A DNA stretch of 64,000 bases from Buxus sempervirens (taxonomy: Eukaryota > Streptophyta > Magnoliopsida > Buxales > Buxaceae): contig OX387184.1 of assembly GCA_947561395.2 (NCBI GenBank), forward strand, positions 2,790,001 to 2,854,000, read 5' to 3'. Below, piece by piece: positions 24,530 to 37,076 of this stretch (position 1 is the stretch's first letter; each line of letters starts with the position of its first letter). A program made the translations under genes and the position numbers. The notes beneath the pieces are model-generated. The model ran no database searches, was not told the origin of the DNA, and saw only the letters and a list, made by a program, of their open reading frames with translations.

Positions 24530-24975
24530 CCATGTGTTTTGGGATGTGGACCCCTTATTGAAAAGGATCATCTATCCGCCCATTTCATGCTAACACTATT
24601 GAGTGGCACTAGATAAAACGCTCTTGTATCCAGAGGGAACGCAATTTCCTCCACTACAAGAAAAAAAAACGCACACACATTTCCTCCGACGCTAGTATCA
24701 AGTGGTTCCGTGAAACCACCAATTGAGATGCAGTTTGGATGTGTGGGCCCCCTTTTGAAATGAGCATCCTTCACGCTGGCACCATTGAATACCATCAAAT
24801 TAAATGATCTCGTCTTGGGCCAACTCATTAGATTTAAGACGGTTATTGTTACCAAAAAAAAAAGATTTAAGACGGTTACGTTTCCTCTTATGCCGCTCGG
24901 TAGAACCAGCGTGGAATCGATAGATGGATGCTCCATTACAGGGGGCCCATATCCGAAAACTCATCTTAGGTGGCG
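24530..24975. mobile_element. Inverted-repeat element of unknown superfamily, about 445 bp
   Basis: The left end (tgttttgggatgtggacccc...ggatcatctatcc) is the approximate inverse of the right end near 24911-24965 (gatagatggatgctcc...gggggcccatatccg). A further internal half-copy in direct orientation lies near 24725-24790. No reading frame of note. A single related end occurs at about 155-260. The tail-only insertion at 24846-24862 lies inside it. Exact borders are not resolved. Confidence 0.4.
24830..24878 (+). mobile_element. Tail-only LINE insertion with 16-bp target duplication
   Basis: The direct repeats agatttaagacggtta at 24830-24845 and 24863-24878 enclose only ttgttacc followed by a run of A. 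The residue before the A-run, gttacc, resembles the extreme 3' end of the LINE at 10573-13178, which on its own strand ends CATTACCAATC then A17. This indicates reverse transcription that stopped a few bases past the poly(A) tail. Confidence 0.7.
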
Positions 24976-25465
24976 GCTTTAGTATAAGTGCCTTCGTTAG
25001 ATTTACATCATCTTGAGGAGTTAGGATGATGTAAGAACAAGAACATCTAACTGTTGAAGGTCCACGTGATCGAATCCATCTTGTAAGAATATTTGTACCT
25101 CATTATCATGGGATCAGCTACCCGTGCTTAATTATTGAACAAAGAGAATGAGCGAACATCTATGAGAGCGTTTTGTCTGGTGACATTAAGCATGAAACGC
25201 ACGGTTGAATGCCCAACTTCCATACTCCATCTCAACCGGCGGTTTTACTGAACGATTCCGGCTCTAGAGGAAACGCATGATCGAGGAAACATCAACGGGT
25301 TTTGTGTCTTTTCTATCAAAAAAAGAATAAAAAAGGGCAACGGTCTTGTGTGCTAAAAGTAACCGTAAGCGTCCGGGCCCACCTTTTTTGGAACGATGGA
25401 ATCAAACGCCAAATGATCCCACTCAAACACCAGATTAAGAATATAAACGTTGTTTTCTTGGTGCC

Positions 25466-25519
25466 ATGTGGAGAGGTAAAACATTACCAAAAAAAAAAAA
25501 AAAATGTGGAGAGGTAAAA
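25466..25519 (+). mobile_element. Second tail-only LINE insertion with 16-bp target duplication
   Basis: The direct repeats atgtggagaggtaaaa at 25466-25481 and 25504-25519 enclose only cattacc plus about 15 A. cattacc matches the seven bases CATTACC near the 3' end of the LINE at 10573-13178. The repeats are perfect, so the event is fairly recent. Confidence 0.75.
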
Positions 25520-25559
25520 GCCAGATGTTGAAGCATCCGAACGAATTTGACATTTGAAA

Positions 25560-28000
25560 ACAAAATAAAAACCATGACCCATCCCATTCGATGGCCTCAA
25601 CTTATATTTGTATGAGACTTTTCACTTGAAAAGGAAAATTTTCAATTAAATCTGATTTACATCGTCATATTTTAAATTTTAGCCTAAAGTTTTAAATGGT
25701 TGTCTACTGTTTAAAATTATATTAATTAAATCAAATGACTTATATTATTTGATAAAATCAAAGCATCACATATTTGATATGGTCTCTCAGATATTAATGA
25801 AGAGTTTATGTTATGTGACTTGTCTCTCAGATCTTACTATACATTTAGCCCTAGCTATCACGAGGTTGAGCTTTGTGCTGAGCTTGCTGTGAGAGGATTG
25901 TGTGTTTTATAAACCTATTTTCACAGATCTAGTGAAGAAACCCCATAATCCTTGGATGTAAATTTTTTTTTTTGCTGTAACTACATAAATCGCTTGTCTT
26001 CGTTTACTTTAATTTCTGCTTTTGTTTTTTTTTTCTTTTTCTCAATAATTTAACTACTGCTTCTTCTAATTTATCGGATCCAACTCGTATATTAAACTGA
26101 AATTTCATTAGCAATTAAAAAAACAAAAAAGCATTTCAAAATCAAGATAAAATGTTCATATTTACTATTCGCAAGTCTCTAGCAATGATGTTAGTTTTTA
26201 GAACCACAAAAAAAAAAAGGCTCCAAATAGAGTTGCTTATTGAGTGAGATAACTTTTACTTAGAAGTTTATTTGAGAAGCCCAAATTTATAAACTTTTCT
26301 ACATGTATTACTAACCAATCTCAAGTTACACCTAGATTCATTTATATGGAATAAGAAGTGCACTTATGATTATCATCATGTATTATTTAAATTGTAAAGT
26401 AAATATTAATAAATTGGACGGCCATTGATATATGTGATAAATCTCATGCTTGTCTAGTAAGACACATATATAATTACAACATAATTAATTTGCTGAGTAT
26501 CTTGTTGAGTGAATAGGTTAAATTAACATGATTATTTTTCCATGTCTTATTTGTAATCTGCTGTAACAGCCGACTAAAATTGTTACGATAGAACTAATTT
26601 TTATTTGTTTCTTATTTTCTGTTTTTTTAAATCATACTCGTCATTTTCCTCCATTATATTAGCCTATAATGGGACCGCATAAAGCAGTGGCAGAACCAGG
26701 ACTCCAAATCTGGGGGGGCAAAAAAAAATTTCAATTAACACTTCTCATGAAATATAGAAATTTTAATGAGTTGGGGATGGGCAAACCAGAAATTTTAGAG
26801 GGGGTTCTTATGAAATATAGAAATTTCAATGAGTTGGGGGGAGCAAACCAGAAATTTTAGAAGGGATTCTTATGAAATATAAAAATTTTCAATGGGTTGG
26901 GGGGGCAAATCAGAAATTTTAGGGGGGGGAAAACTTAAATTTTAATTAAAAAATATATATTTTTTATTAAAAATTAAAAGTAATTGCCCCCCTAACATGA
27001 ATGTGGTTCCGCCACTGGCATAAAGTTAGATTTGAAGGTTCAATGGTTTTATAGCATAATCTTCAACTAAAAAAATAATTTTTTTTGGTAAAGAAGAAGG
27101 CATTTAAGTAAAAACAAATGAAAGTTTATAGTTTAACAATGGATGTGTTTTGAGGTTATGACATCGTTTGTAGACATCGATTGCAGACTGCTATGGCGTG
27201 AGAATGTATTGGTTAGTGTTTTGAAATTGGGTGGAGCCTCTCGCTAGAAGATCTGTTGGTCCAACGGTAAATGGAGTGTACAGGTCTGTGAAGGATGCTA
27301 ACGTGTACACCCCACCCACCTTTAGACCAGCAAATATTCCAGCGTATGCTCCAGCTGATATAGCTCCTTTTTCATTAACTTAAATGTGTCAGGTGAGATC
27401 TATTTAAAAAAAACAATGACTTTGAGATGCTCCATATAACAGCATTTCACAGCCATAAAAATATACAATACAATAAAGCATTGCTGACGATTTCATCCTG
27501 TATCCTCGTTGGTTGTACAGTGTTATTTGAAAAACGTGAAAGGTTAAAAAAAATGGAGAGAAGCCCATTGGTCATTTTAGGACCGATGGGCGACTCGTGA
27601 TCTCGTAGACCTTCGGGACATACCCGTCCTTTCCCTCAGTCGAATAAAGTCCAGTTCTCCCGCCAAAAAACAACTGTTAAGGCTTAAGACGGGCACTTCA
27701 GGGTGGGCTCATCGGTCATTTTAGGAAATGACGAGGCGGTAACCTCTTAAATGGAATTCTCGCGTCTTTCAATTAAATAAACGATAATCTTCATGTCCTT
27801 TTCTGTTTATTAGTGGCTCAGATGTTATTTACTACAGAATTATTTAATTAACGAAAGAACATTTTGTTATTCAAACCCAGGAATTTTCAGTCCACGCTTT
27901 GCTGCGGTGACCTCGTCACCAGCCAAAGCCGGCATCTGCCCCCTCTGATGGCCGGCACTCTCTCTCTCTATCACCTATTGATGGAAAAGCAAAGACGAGT
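25560..28000. other. Intergenic region upstream of the LIN gene
   Basis: AT-rich DNA with no gene apart from the hAT-type MITE at 26685-27017. The LIN promoter should lie near the right end, with a ctctctctct run at 27959-27968. A similar phrase ('tcattttagga' after 'ggtc/cggt') occurs at about 27570 and 27715, which suggests a small local duplication. Confidence 0.45.
26685..27017. mobile_element. hAT-type MITE with 8-bp target duplication and internal tandem repeats
   Basis: The terminal inverted repeat is cagtggcagaacc at the left and its inverse ggttccgccactg at the right. The 8-bp direct repeat gcataaag flanks it (26677-26684 and 27018-27025). An 8-bp duplication and CAGTG-type ends fit the hAT superfamily. 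Inside, a unit of about 60 bp (tatgaaatatagaaattt..aatgagttgggg..caaaccagaaatttta) is repeated three times from 26745 to about 26920. No transposase is encoded. Confidence 0.85.
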
Positions 28001-28188
28001 CATCGTCTCTTATTCAAATTAATTTTCGTATTTTTTTCTTTAAATTGTTAATAGAAACTAGAAAGAACTCACTCAAGAAGCGTCTGCTCAGAGAAATATC
28101 TGGAATTGGAAGAACTTGTTCAACAAGTTTTCTCTCATCGAATTCGTGGATCCTAGTTACCGTGTTTCAGAGATTACTTGTCGATACA

Positions 28189-29029
28189 GTAAGTAACTAT
28201 CTCTCCCGTTTAGTTTGTCAGATTGTGTGCACTTTTTCAGTGAGATTCAGTAGATTTCCCAATTTTTCCTGACTAGAAGAAATCGTTGCTTTTTGTTCTT
28301 AAAGCTGCTAAGGTCTAGTCGATTTCCGCACTTCAGGCACTTGCAGTTGCCAAATCGTTTTGTCTTTTCCATTCTGATTGTTGGAATACGATCGGAGCAG
28401 TCCCTTTTTTATAGTTTGGTGTCGTGAACTCTTAAGCATGACTTGGAAAATATTCTGATTCGTGATCGCGCTGTTTGATTATCTGGTTTTTGTTGCTCGA
28501 CGCCTATGAAGGTTTCTCTTGATGGTAAGATTTCTGTTGCAATTGGAACCGTGTGCTGCTGTTTCGCCTAAATTGCATGGAGATGGATTAGTTTTTCTAC
28601 GACGTAAAACTTTTGAAGATGTATTTTCATCTTTATTTTTGTTGATTTCACCCTAAAGAAACTAGCATTCTGGTTCCACCGCTGGTTTGATCTCAACCCC
28701 AGATTTTTTACTCGGATTCATGATACAGGCATTGATATTTTTTTTGGTCCTTTTTTTTTTATTCTAAATGCTTTTATTTTTCTTCTCTCGCAGTCGTAGT
28801 ATAAAGGGTTCCTCTTTCTTTATCTAGTGGAATCCGATAATATCCTGAATCACCATTTTCATTGAAAACTGAAAACTCTCTTTCCTGATTGACATTGCCA
28901 TTCAGAAGCTGAAACACCTTTTGCTTGTGAAGGAAAAAGCAAACAGATGTTAAAAACAGCGGAAGGCGGATTTAATGGAAATTTATTTAGGACTTAGTTG
29001 AGAAGTTTTGTTAGTCAATATTTTCATAG
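28189..29029 (+). other. Probable intron in the LIN 5' untranslated region
   Basis: The splice donor ACA|GTAAGT at 28189 and the acceptor TTTTCATAG ending at 29029 bound an 841-bp T-rich stretch. The acceptor lies two bases before the LIN start codon. The leader exon would end at 28188. Motif-based prediction. Confidence 0.5.
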
Positions 29030-29031
29030 GC

Positions 29032-32000
29032 ATGGCTGGAAACTATAAGTTTGCAATGGATCACAAGGATATCGTTAGATTCTTGACTTCAACTGTGGGA
29101 AGTTTCATCCAAGATCGATTGATCAACAAAGAGCAGAGGATTCAACATAAAGAGCAGTGTGCAGAGAGATTAGCAGCTGAAGACGGAAGCTGTGGAAAAG
29201 ATGCAGAAGTTCGATACTCGGATCAAGCAGTATTGGCGAATCTGGATTGGGGTATTGACGCCCTTGAAGAAGCAATCAACACTTCTAACATAGAAACCAA
29301 GCTTGCACGGTTAGACTATGCAGAGAAAATGTTGCAGGTGTGTGCCATGTTGAGTGCCGCCCAAAGGACTGCCGGGGTTCCCAATTTCTACCTCTCTGCA
29401 TGGGCTCACCTCAACCTGGCTTATCTGTGGAAATTGCGGAATAATATGCACAATTCAGCTCTTCACATTCTTGAAATGTTCCTTGTTGACCCATTCTTCT
29501 CGCGTATTGATTTTGCTCCTGAGCTATGGAAGTCTCTGTTTCTTCCGCACATGGGCTCTATTGTTGGGTGGTATTCAGAGGCAAGACACCGGCTTGTGAT
29601 GGAAGTGATCCCTGATTCTGGTGATCTGTCTTTTACAGCTGATTTTGATCAGTTCTTCAATGATTCTTTGATCTCCTCCATAAGGCCTGAGCAGGCAGAG
29701 AAGATGCAGAAATTGGAGCATCTTTATGGAGGTACATTAGATGAGAATACACGGCTTTATGCAAAGTACTTCAAGGATTGCATGAACTTTGATCCTACAG
29801 CAAGCAAGAAGGTGATTCCAATGTTGCCAATTGCAGAGCCACCAATGACACCTTTGCACGAGGTGAGCTGGTCTATTCCAGATTATGTAAAATTTGGTCC
29901 TATATTGCCTAAGAGTGCCGGCTTTTCTACCTTCCCTAAAGATAAAGATGGTGAAAGAGAGACTTGCAGGTTAGCATGTTTTGGAGCTTAAGTTTGACTG
30001 TTTTCTTCATCCCGGAAGTTTAAAGTGTCTTGGTTGTTTGAATAAATTAACTTTACATCACATTTAGGAGGTTCTGACAAATGTATATTTTTTTGGACCT
30101 TTGCTTATAACAGGTTGAACATAACTTCGAACTCTTCAGAGAAAATCGAGGAATCTACCGCATGGAGTCCTCGAGTAATTATGCAATTTTGATCTGAATG
30201 TCCAATTTTGTTATCATCAAGCTTTCTCCCTTTTTTTTTCCCTGGGATAACTAAAGCCATGAATCTTGGTTGTCATTGTTAGGAGGACCTGCTTGAGGAA
30301 AAGGAAGATGATTTTAACTCTGAATATGGTGATGCTTATCTGGATTCTGAAGTTAGAACCGAAAAATCAGTTTCTATGAACGGCACGGGAATGAATGAGG
30401 ATACAGGAAGTGGGCTAAAGGAACAAACATTGACAAAAAGGCATCTAATACGTTCTCCCTCTCTTCTCTCTCCTATGGACTCCCCTAAAAATCCATTGAA
30501 GGATTCATCTCCATATTGCCAGAGAGAACCAGAATCCATATTACGCCTATCATCTAGTCGATTCATGGATCTTAATGTTTCTGCCTTGCTTCCTGCATCT
30601 CCGCATTTGTGTAACGATTTAAACATTGGTTCAGCAGGCTCGGATGGTGAAGTGGTGGTATGTTTCCATCACCAAATTCACTTGTTTACATGAAGTGTTC
30701 TGTAATTAAAATTTAAAACGTTGTGATTCTGCTGAAAAGAGTTCTGCAATTCATGAAATGCAGAAAAATTGCTGGAAAAGCTTCAACCAGGCGAGAAATA
30801 TGACTTTCGAAAGCATGAATTCCCGTGCGTTGGAAAATGGGTAAAATGTTTTATGATTACTGTTTTACTGAGTTTAAGTGATATTTGCCATCTCCTCCAA
30901 AGCCATATAATTTGCACAAATTTCATCCTTCTTCGTTGTTAAGTAGTCTTTCTTTTGGGTTCTGCAGTTCCCTTAATGAAAGTGAAGAAGGAAACCACAG
31001 TAACATTTCGCTTCCATCATCTGAAAAATTGACAACTAGAACGAGACCACCAAAAGATTTTGTTTGTCCCATCACAAGCCAGCTTTTCAGTGATCCAGTG
31101 ACTCTTGAAACTGGTCAAACATATGAGAGAAAAGCGATTCAGGAATGGCTGACCAGAGGAAATACAACATGCCCTATTACCCGTCAGCCTCTCTCTGCCA
31201 CTCTACTGCCCAAAACAAACTATGTTTTGAAAAGACTAATTACATCCTGGAAAGAACAGCATCCTGAGCTTGCCCAAGAATTTTCAAGCTCTGAAACACC
31301 GAGATCTTCAATCAGCAACCCATTTTCAATAGAATTTCCAGTGGAGTCCACTGAACCAATAGTATCAAATCTTTCTATACCTCAGTTCAAGAATGATTAT
31401 TCTCTACCTCGGTTGAAGAATGATTATCTGAAAAATAGGAGCAAAAGATTTATGCGAGCAGCAGTCTCTACATCGCCAACTAGTGTGATATCTCAAGCTG
31501 CAGTTGAAACAGTTATAAATGGATTAAAGCCTTATATTTCATGTCTTTGTACTTCAGAGGACTTGCAGGAATGTGAAGCAGCTGTCCTGACTGTAGCAAG
31601 GATATGGAGGGAATCGAAGATCAATCCAGGGGTTCATTCTTATTTGTCAAAACCAACAATAGTTAATGGTTTTGTCGAATTGTTGTTTGCTTCTGTCAAC
31701 AGGGAAGTTCTAAGAACATCAATATATATCCTGTCAGAGCTAATATTTGCTGACGAAAATGTTGGAGGGACTCTAACCAGTGTTGATTCTGATTTTGAAT
31801 GCCTGACTGCTTTGCTTAAAAATGGTCTTGCTGAGGCTGCTATTCTGATATACCAACTAAAGCCAACATTTTCTCAGCTTTCTTCTAACGACCTGATACC
31901 CTCCCTCATCCAAATAATTCTAAACAAAAATGACGAGTTTGATGAGTTCCAGTTTCTATTGGAGCCCAAGGATGCTGCAATTTCAATGATTGAGCAGATT

Positions 32001-35000
32001 TTGATTGGAGGGGATGAAAACAGCAGGACTCTCAATGCTATGGATGTTATCACTGGAAATGGACTTCCTGCATTGATTAATTGCCTGAATAGGCTGGAAG
32101 GAAGGCATTCTGTTGTGTCCATACTGTTATGCTGTATCCGTGCAGATAGGAGTTGCAGGAACTTAATAGCAAACAGAGTCGAGCTGTCTCCTGTCCTCGA
32201 ATTATTTCATGCAGGAGATGATAGTGTAAAAGGCATTTGCATTGAATTTCTGTCTGAGCTTGTTTGTTTGAACAGGTATAAACCCTTCTCCAAATACTTT
32301 TCCCTCCCAATACTTTCTGTAATTCCAAGGATCCTCAATATCTTGACAGACTAGTATTGGCTCCATCAAGTACACAAGTGAGGACCTAATCAGTGACTCA
32401 TATTCTGTTACAGAATGTCAACCAACTGAGCTATGTCAAAACATGATTATTTTTCAAGCATTGCTTGAGCCCATAGCTTAATTGGTTGGCGTTTTACAGG
32501 TTTGCTTCCTACCAACGAGGGAAACGAAATGGGGGAAAAAGAGAGGATAAAAGGAACATGATGCTAATCAAGTTGGCATTTAAAATTATCATTTGGCTAA
32601 ACAACCATCGAAAGGAGAAACCCACTAGTTTTTTATTTATATATTTGTTGAATTTTCCATTAAGAATGAGTGAATTTATAAAGATTTGAAGAACCGAAAT
32701 TTTGTATGAAGAAAAATTGAAATCTTAGAAGAAAACAAATTTTCCGTTTCCCTTGCAAGGAAAAAAAGATGAGGATAATACCTCTATACTGCATGTTTGT
32801 ATCATGTGATTAAGTTCTATAGACCAATATGCACTTAGTTCTCCATACTGCATGGTTCTTTGTGAGGTAAACATATATTGAAAGCTTTTTTCTGTTGTGA
32901 TGTCTCAGGAGGACTGTTTGCAACCAAATTTTGCAGATTATTAAAGAAGAAGGGGCATTTAGTACCATGCACGCCTTCCTTGTGTACCTTCAGATGGCTC
33001 CTATGGAGCAGCAACCTGCCATTGCTACTCTCCTTCTTCAACTTGATCTCCTGGTTTGCCTCAGTTATTTAGAAATCATTATAATGAGAAATTACGAACA
33101 CAGATCAATGAAATCAAATTCAGCATCCAACCACAGATGTCCATTAACTTTTTTGTTCCCCTTTCTAGGTTGAGCCACGGAAGATGAGCATGTACAGGGA
33201 GGAAGCTATAGAGGTGCTAATTGAAGCTCTTCGCAGAAAAGACTTTCCAATTTCCCAACTCATGGCCCTAGATGCATTTGCATCTCTTTCTGGTCATCTA
33301 ACTCTGTCAGGGAAGTCCTTCACTGAAGCCTGGTTACTCAAGACTGCAGGGATTGATCAGCCTTACGACAACATAATGAAGCAAGAGAGGCTAACAGCAG
33401 ATGAGAATGAACCAGCAGAAACTATGGTTTATGTTGCTATGTTTTGAAATATTTACTAGACCCAGTTCTGTTATTTTTTTCTTTACCTGCTACTTGTAAC
33501 CCAAATCTTGTATATAGGAAGAAGAGAAAGCTGCAAGTTCTTGGGAAAAGAGGATAGCTTTTGTACTTTGCAACCATGAAAATGGATCGATTTTCAAGGC
33601 TTTAGAAGAATGCCTTAAGAGCAACTCAATGGAAATGGCAAAGTCATGTCTTGTCATTTGCACATGGCTCATGCACATGCTTAATAGTCTTCCAAACACT
33701 GGTGTAAGAGATACTGCTCGCAAGTGCTTGCTCGACCAATTCATAAATATCCTCCAATCGTCCAGGAACCTTGAGGAGAAGGTTCTTGCCACCCTTTGTT
33801 TGAAGAGCTTCATTACTGATCCAGGTAACGGTAATCCAAGAAGAGTACTAACTTGTAGACTCGTACATTCTAACACCTGTAACAAATATATGTTATCTGA
33901 AACTTTTCAGGTGCCCTTAAAGCAATTGGAGTGCATGCACAGAGCATATACAAACCCTTGAAGAAACTTAAAAGAAATTCTGTAGTGGTTGCAGATATAC
34001 TGAAAGCGCTAATAAGCTTACCATCTCTGGATACAGTAAGTGGAGGACCATGCACGCTTTTTATTTCTTGTAGTAGAAGTTCATATATAATTATCAAGTT
34101 CTAAAGCTGTCTGTGCATCAGACACAGCTGTGGTCTTGTACTGAAGTTGTTGATGTAGATTCGGGTCCAAATGGCGAAATTCTGTCCTTGGTTCATTCAA
34201 GAGGTCAGGTTTTTAGCAGCCACTCTGATGGAACGATAAAGGTGTGTTTGCTGTTGTGCTTGTGGATATAGAGTGTGTTCCTTCTGTCTCTCTGAAAATT
34301 AATCTTAAGAATCCTTTACATGTTAGTGATTCATTAATTTGGTGAGCAAGACAGCTCCATAAGCTTGCAGCTGTGAGGTGCTGGGACAGATGATGAAATA
34401 GATAAAGATCTGAAACACGAGATGTAATGTAACGACTTTTGTGTTCTGTCATTAGGTTTGGGATGCTGCAAAGAAGGCTCTAAGATTGATTCAAGAAGTT
34501 CGTGAGCACACAAAAGCAGTTACATCCTTATGTATTTCATCTTCAGGTGACAATCTGTACAGTGGTTCTCTAGACAAAACAATTCGAGTAAGTGACTCTC
34601 TTTGTATATTAAAATGTTATTTTTTGAGATATTGTTGTTTTTAAAACTTGAAATTGTGGATTATATTGATTTGTTATTTTTTGAGATATTGTTGTTTTGA
34701 AAACTTGATATCGAGGAAATTGTGGATTATATTGATTGTCCATAAACTGGTGGTCATTGGGCCTCTAATTATCAGGCTACAAATATTTGTACATTTTCAT
34801 CAACAATGTTCCTCATAAATCAGAATGCTAACAGTAGTTCTACAACAGTTTGAGCTATTATGCTTCCTCGACTGTAGCTTTGAGTTTACTGAAATTGTAA
34901 CTGTCAAATTTATCCTAACTTCTATTTGACAGCCGTTTTTCCTCATTCTTTCAGTAATTAGTACAGAAAATTAACAATAACAACTTTGTGTTATGCCAGT

Positions 35001-37076
35001 TATGATTGGCGACAAAAATCCCTTGACTTTATCCCAATCCATCAAAAACTGCATCTTCCGGCAGATTATGTACATTACATCTAAATAATTGACTCCAATC
35101 AGGTTCTTTTTGGTCTTCCTCTCACCTTATAGATATTTTAATAGATATTCTCTTACAGTCTCACAGCTGCCTCCTTAGTTTCCTACCAAGCAGTGTAGAG
35201 ACTTGCAGCTAACAGCAAAAACAATTACTCTGAAGCAATAGAAATGCGCATAATTTTTTCCCAAACAATATATTACACTATGGAGCTAGGATGGGAATGT
35301 AAATAGAGCACTTGCAAGAGAACTGCAAGCGTGATTACTGCAGAAGTCATGTATTTCTATCTGTTTAAAGTCCTAAATTGTGCTTTCTCATATACTAAAA
35401 GTTGGTTTCCTGCCTAAAAGTTCTCAAGGAAGCACTAAGAACCTTTTTCATTATAGGTTTGGGCAATCAAACCGGAAGAAATTTATCCTGTCCGAGTTCA
35501 CGACGTGAAAGATGCAGTACACAAGATGGCAGCTAATGCAAACCTTGCATCCTTTGCCTCTCAAGGAACCGGAGTCAAGGTTCATGACTTGGATGCCATT
35601 TGAGTTATTGAATAAGATATTCTTCTGTAACCAAATATCCTTTTTTTTTGGCTAACACCAGTAATTGCAGGTCTATAACTGGGGCGATATTCCGAAACAT
35701 ATAAATTTCAACAAAAATGTCAAGTGTCTTGCAATGACAAACGAAAAGGTTTATTGTGGGTGCAGTGGTTACAGCATCCAGGTATTCTTGGCAATTTTTT
35801 CTATTCATTACAGTTGATTACGTACTTATGAGGAAAACATCTCGCCATTGGACCTCCACCCATGCACATCTGGGGTGCCCCTCATAAATGAAAATGATGC
35901 ACCGTTTTGTTTACCCAAAAGGCAACATTCCTGTATCGTAGTTTATGCCAATAAACAAAACTTAATAATCATGGAATCATCTCTGCTAACAAAGAATTGA
36001 CGTACTTACAGGAGGTGGATTCGAGTAAATGGACGTCAAATACTTTTTTCAGTGGGCCGAGAAAACTTTTGGGGAAACAGGCCATGCATACTCTCCACAT
36101 TGTTGACGATTTTCTCTTTTCTGGCGGTTCTTCAGTTGATGGGATAGCAGGAAAGGTATGTCTTCATATTTATTATTTCATGGGGAGAAACCCTAAAAGA
36201 GGAAAAAATTCGGATGAAATATGCTTCTACAGTGAGCGTGCGTGTGTTCTTTCTTTGTCTTTGGTTATCAGAAGAAAAAACCGATGAGATGGGTTTCATA
36301 AGGCCTCTCACGGTCAAAACTCAATATGATCGAATAATCTGAACCATCTTGACCCGCCATTCATTGAGATTTTCTTTGTCCCAAAAATTGGGATCTTCAG
36401 ATCTGGCCAATCCCCTTGCATATGAGTTTGGGCCCGAAAAAATGGCTGTTTCAACTTGATCCATTAATTTGGCCTCGAGTTACCGGAAGATTGTACATGT
36501 GTCTCCTGTTTCCTCTGATACGGATGGTCCTACAATTGGTGCTACGAACGGTTAGGACTTAGGAGGCTTGCACATCAGCTTGGACAGCTGCCGTAGATGG
36601 TCTTCGATTCATGAGTAATTATAGATGGTAGCACCATCGGTAGCAGAGGAAACCTATTCTCTCTGGTCCCGGTCCTTTACTTTTATTAATCTTCCTTGAA
36701 GGTGTTTTCGCTCTCAACCAAGGCACTGGTAAGATCACTATCCACGGGATTTGACATCCATTGCATGACCGTCAACAATGATTTCATATTCACGGGAACC
36801 AAATGCGGGGTCATTGAGGTTTGGTTGAGAGAGCGTTTTGTACGAGTAGCCTCCATCAAAATGAGCGGAGGAAACACAAAAATTACATCCCTTGCAGCAG
36901 ATGCTGATGGAGAAATGCTTTTTGCTGGTTCTTCAGATGGCAGGCTCCAGGTCAGTCCACATCCTCATTTTCCAAATTCATATTTAGAGATTACCGATTT
37001 CCAGTTTAGATTTTGTAAGATGTCTACTGACCTCCGCGATCCTGAATTTTGGTTACAGGGTTGGGCTTTGGACTGA
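29032..37076 (+). CDS. LIN: LIN/CERBERUS-type U-box and WD40 E3 ubiquitin-protein ligase, 16 exons
   Basis: An E3 ubiquitin ligase of the family that legumes need for rhizobial infection threads. Coding exons: 29032-29969, 30114-30174, 30283-30657, 30764-30840, 30968-32275, 32909-33053, 33169-33426, 33518-33824, 33911-34035, 34122-34241, 34456-34587, 35457-35579, 35671-35781, 36012-36155, 36702-36950, 37059-37076. They total 4491 nt, 1496 residues, all junctions in phase; Medicago LIN is about the same size (from memory). The N-terminus MAGNYKFAMDHKDIVRFL, the TVGSFIQDRLINKEQR stretch and HKEQCAERLAAEDG are LIN hallmarks. The U-box spans about residues 512-585 (DFVCPITSQLFSDPVTLETG, TYERKAIQEWL, CPITRQPL). 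Helical armadillo-like sequence follows to about 1190, then WD40 repeats (about 1199-1496: HSDGTIKVWDAAKKAL, YSGSLDKTIRVWAIKP, FTGTKCGVIEVW, FAGSSDGRLQ). The start is the ATG at 29032, straight after the acceptor of a leader intron. The last exon has only five codons and a stop (GWALD). The functional link to symbiosis is inferred from the family. Confidence 0.95.
34617..34738. repeat. Local tandem duplication in a LIN intron
   Basis: The phrase ttttttgagatattgttgttt...aaaacttga..aaattgtggattatattga occurs twice in tandem (about 56 and 66 bp). The second copy carries a small insertion. It lies just after the exon ending at 34587. Confidence 0.8.
35080..35195 (-). mobile_element. Degraded RTE-like LINE fragment in a LIN intron
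   Basis: The blocks 'gactccaatcaggttc', 'tttggtcttcctctcacc' and 'cacagctgcctcc' recur in the same order as in the fragment at 1390-1790. Short and without a reading frame. Confidence 0.3.

Noticed and set aside
28045-28272. Small open frame before LIN
   Set aside because: It spans a probable leader-intron donor at 28189 and has no family similarity.
30885-30967. Open frame joining directly to the U-box exon of LIN (PSPPKPYNL...)
   Set aside because: A stop lies just upstream and no AG acceptor is in the right phase. The pyrimidine-rich stretch ending TTCTGCAG at 30967 is a better acceptor and restores phase with the exon ending at 30840.
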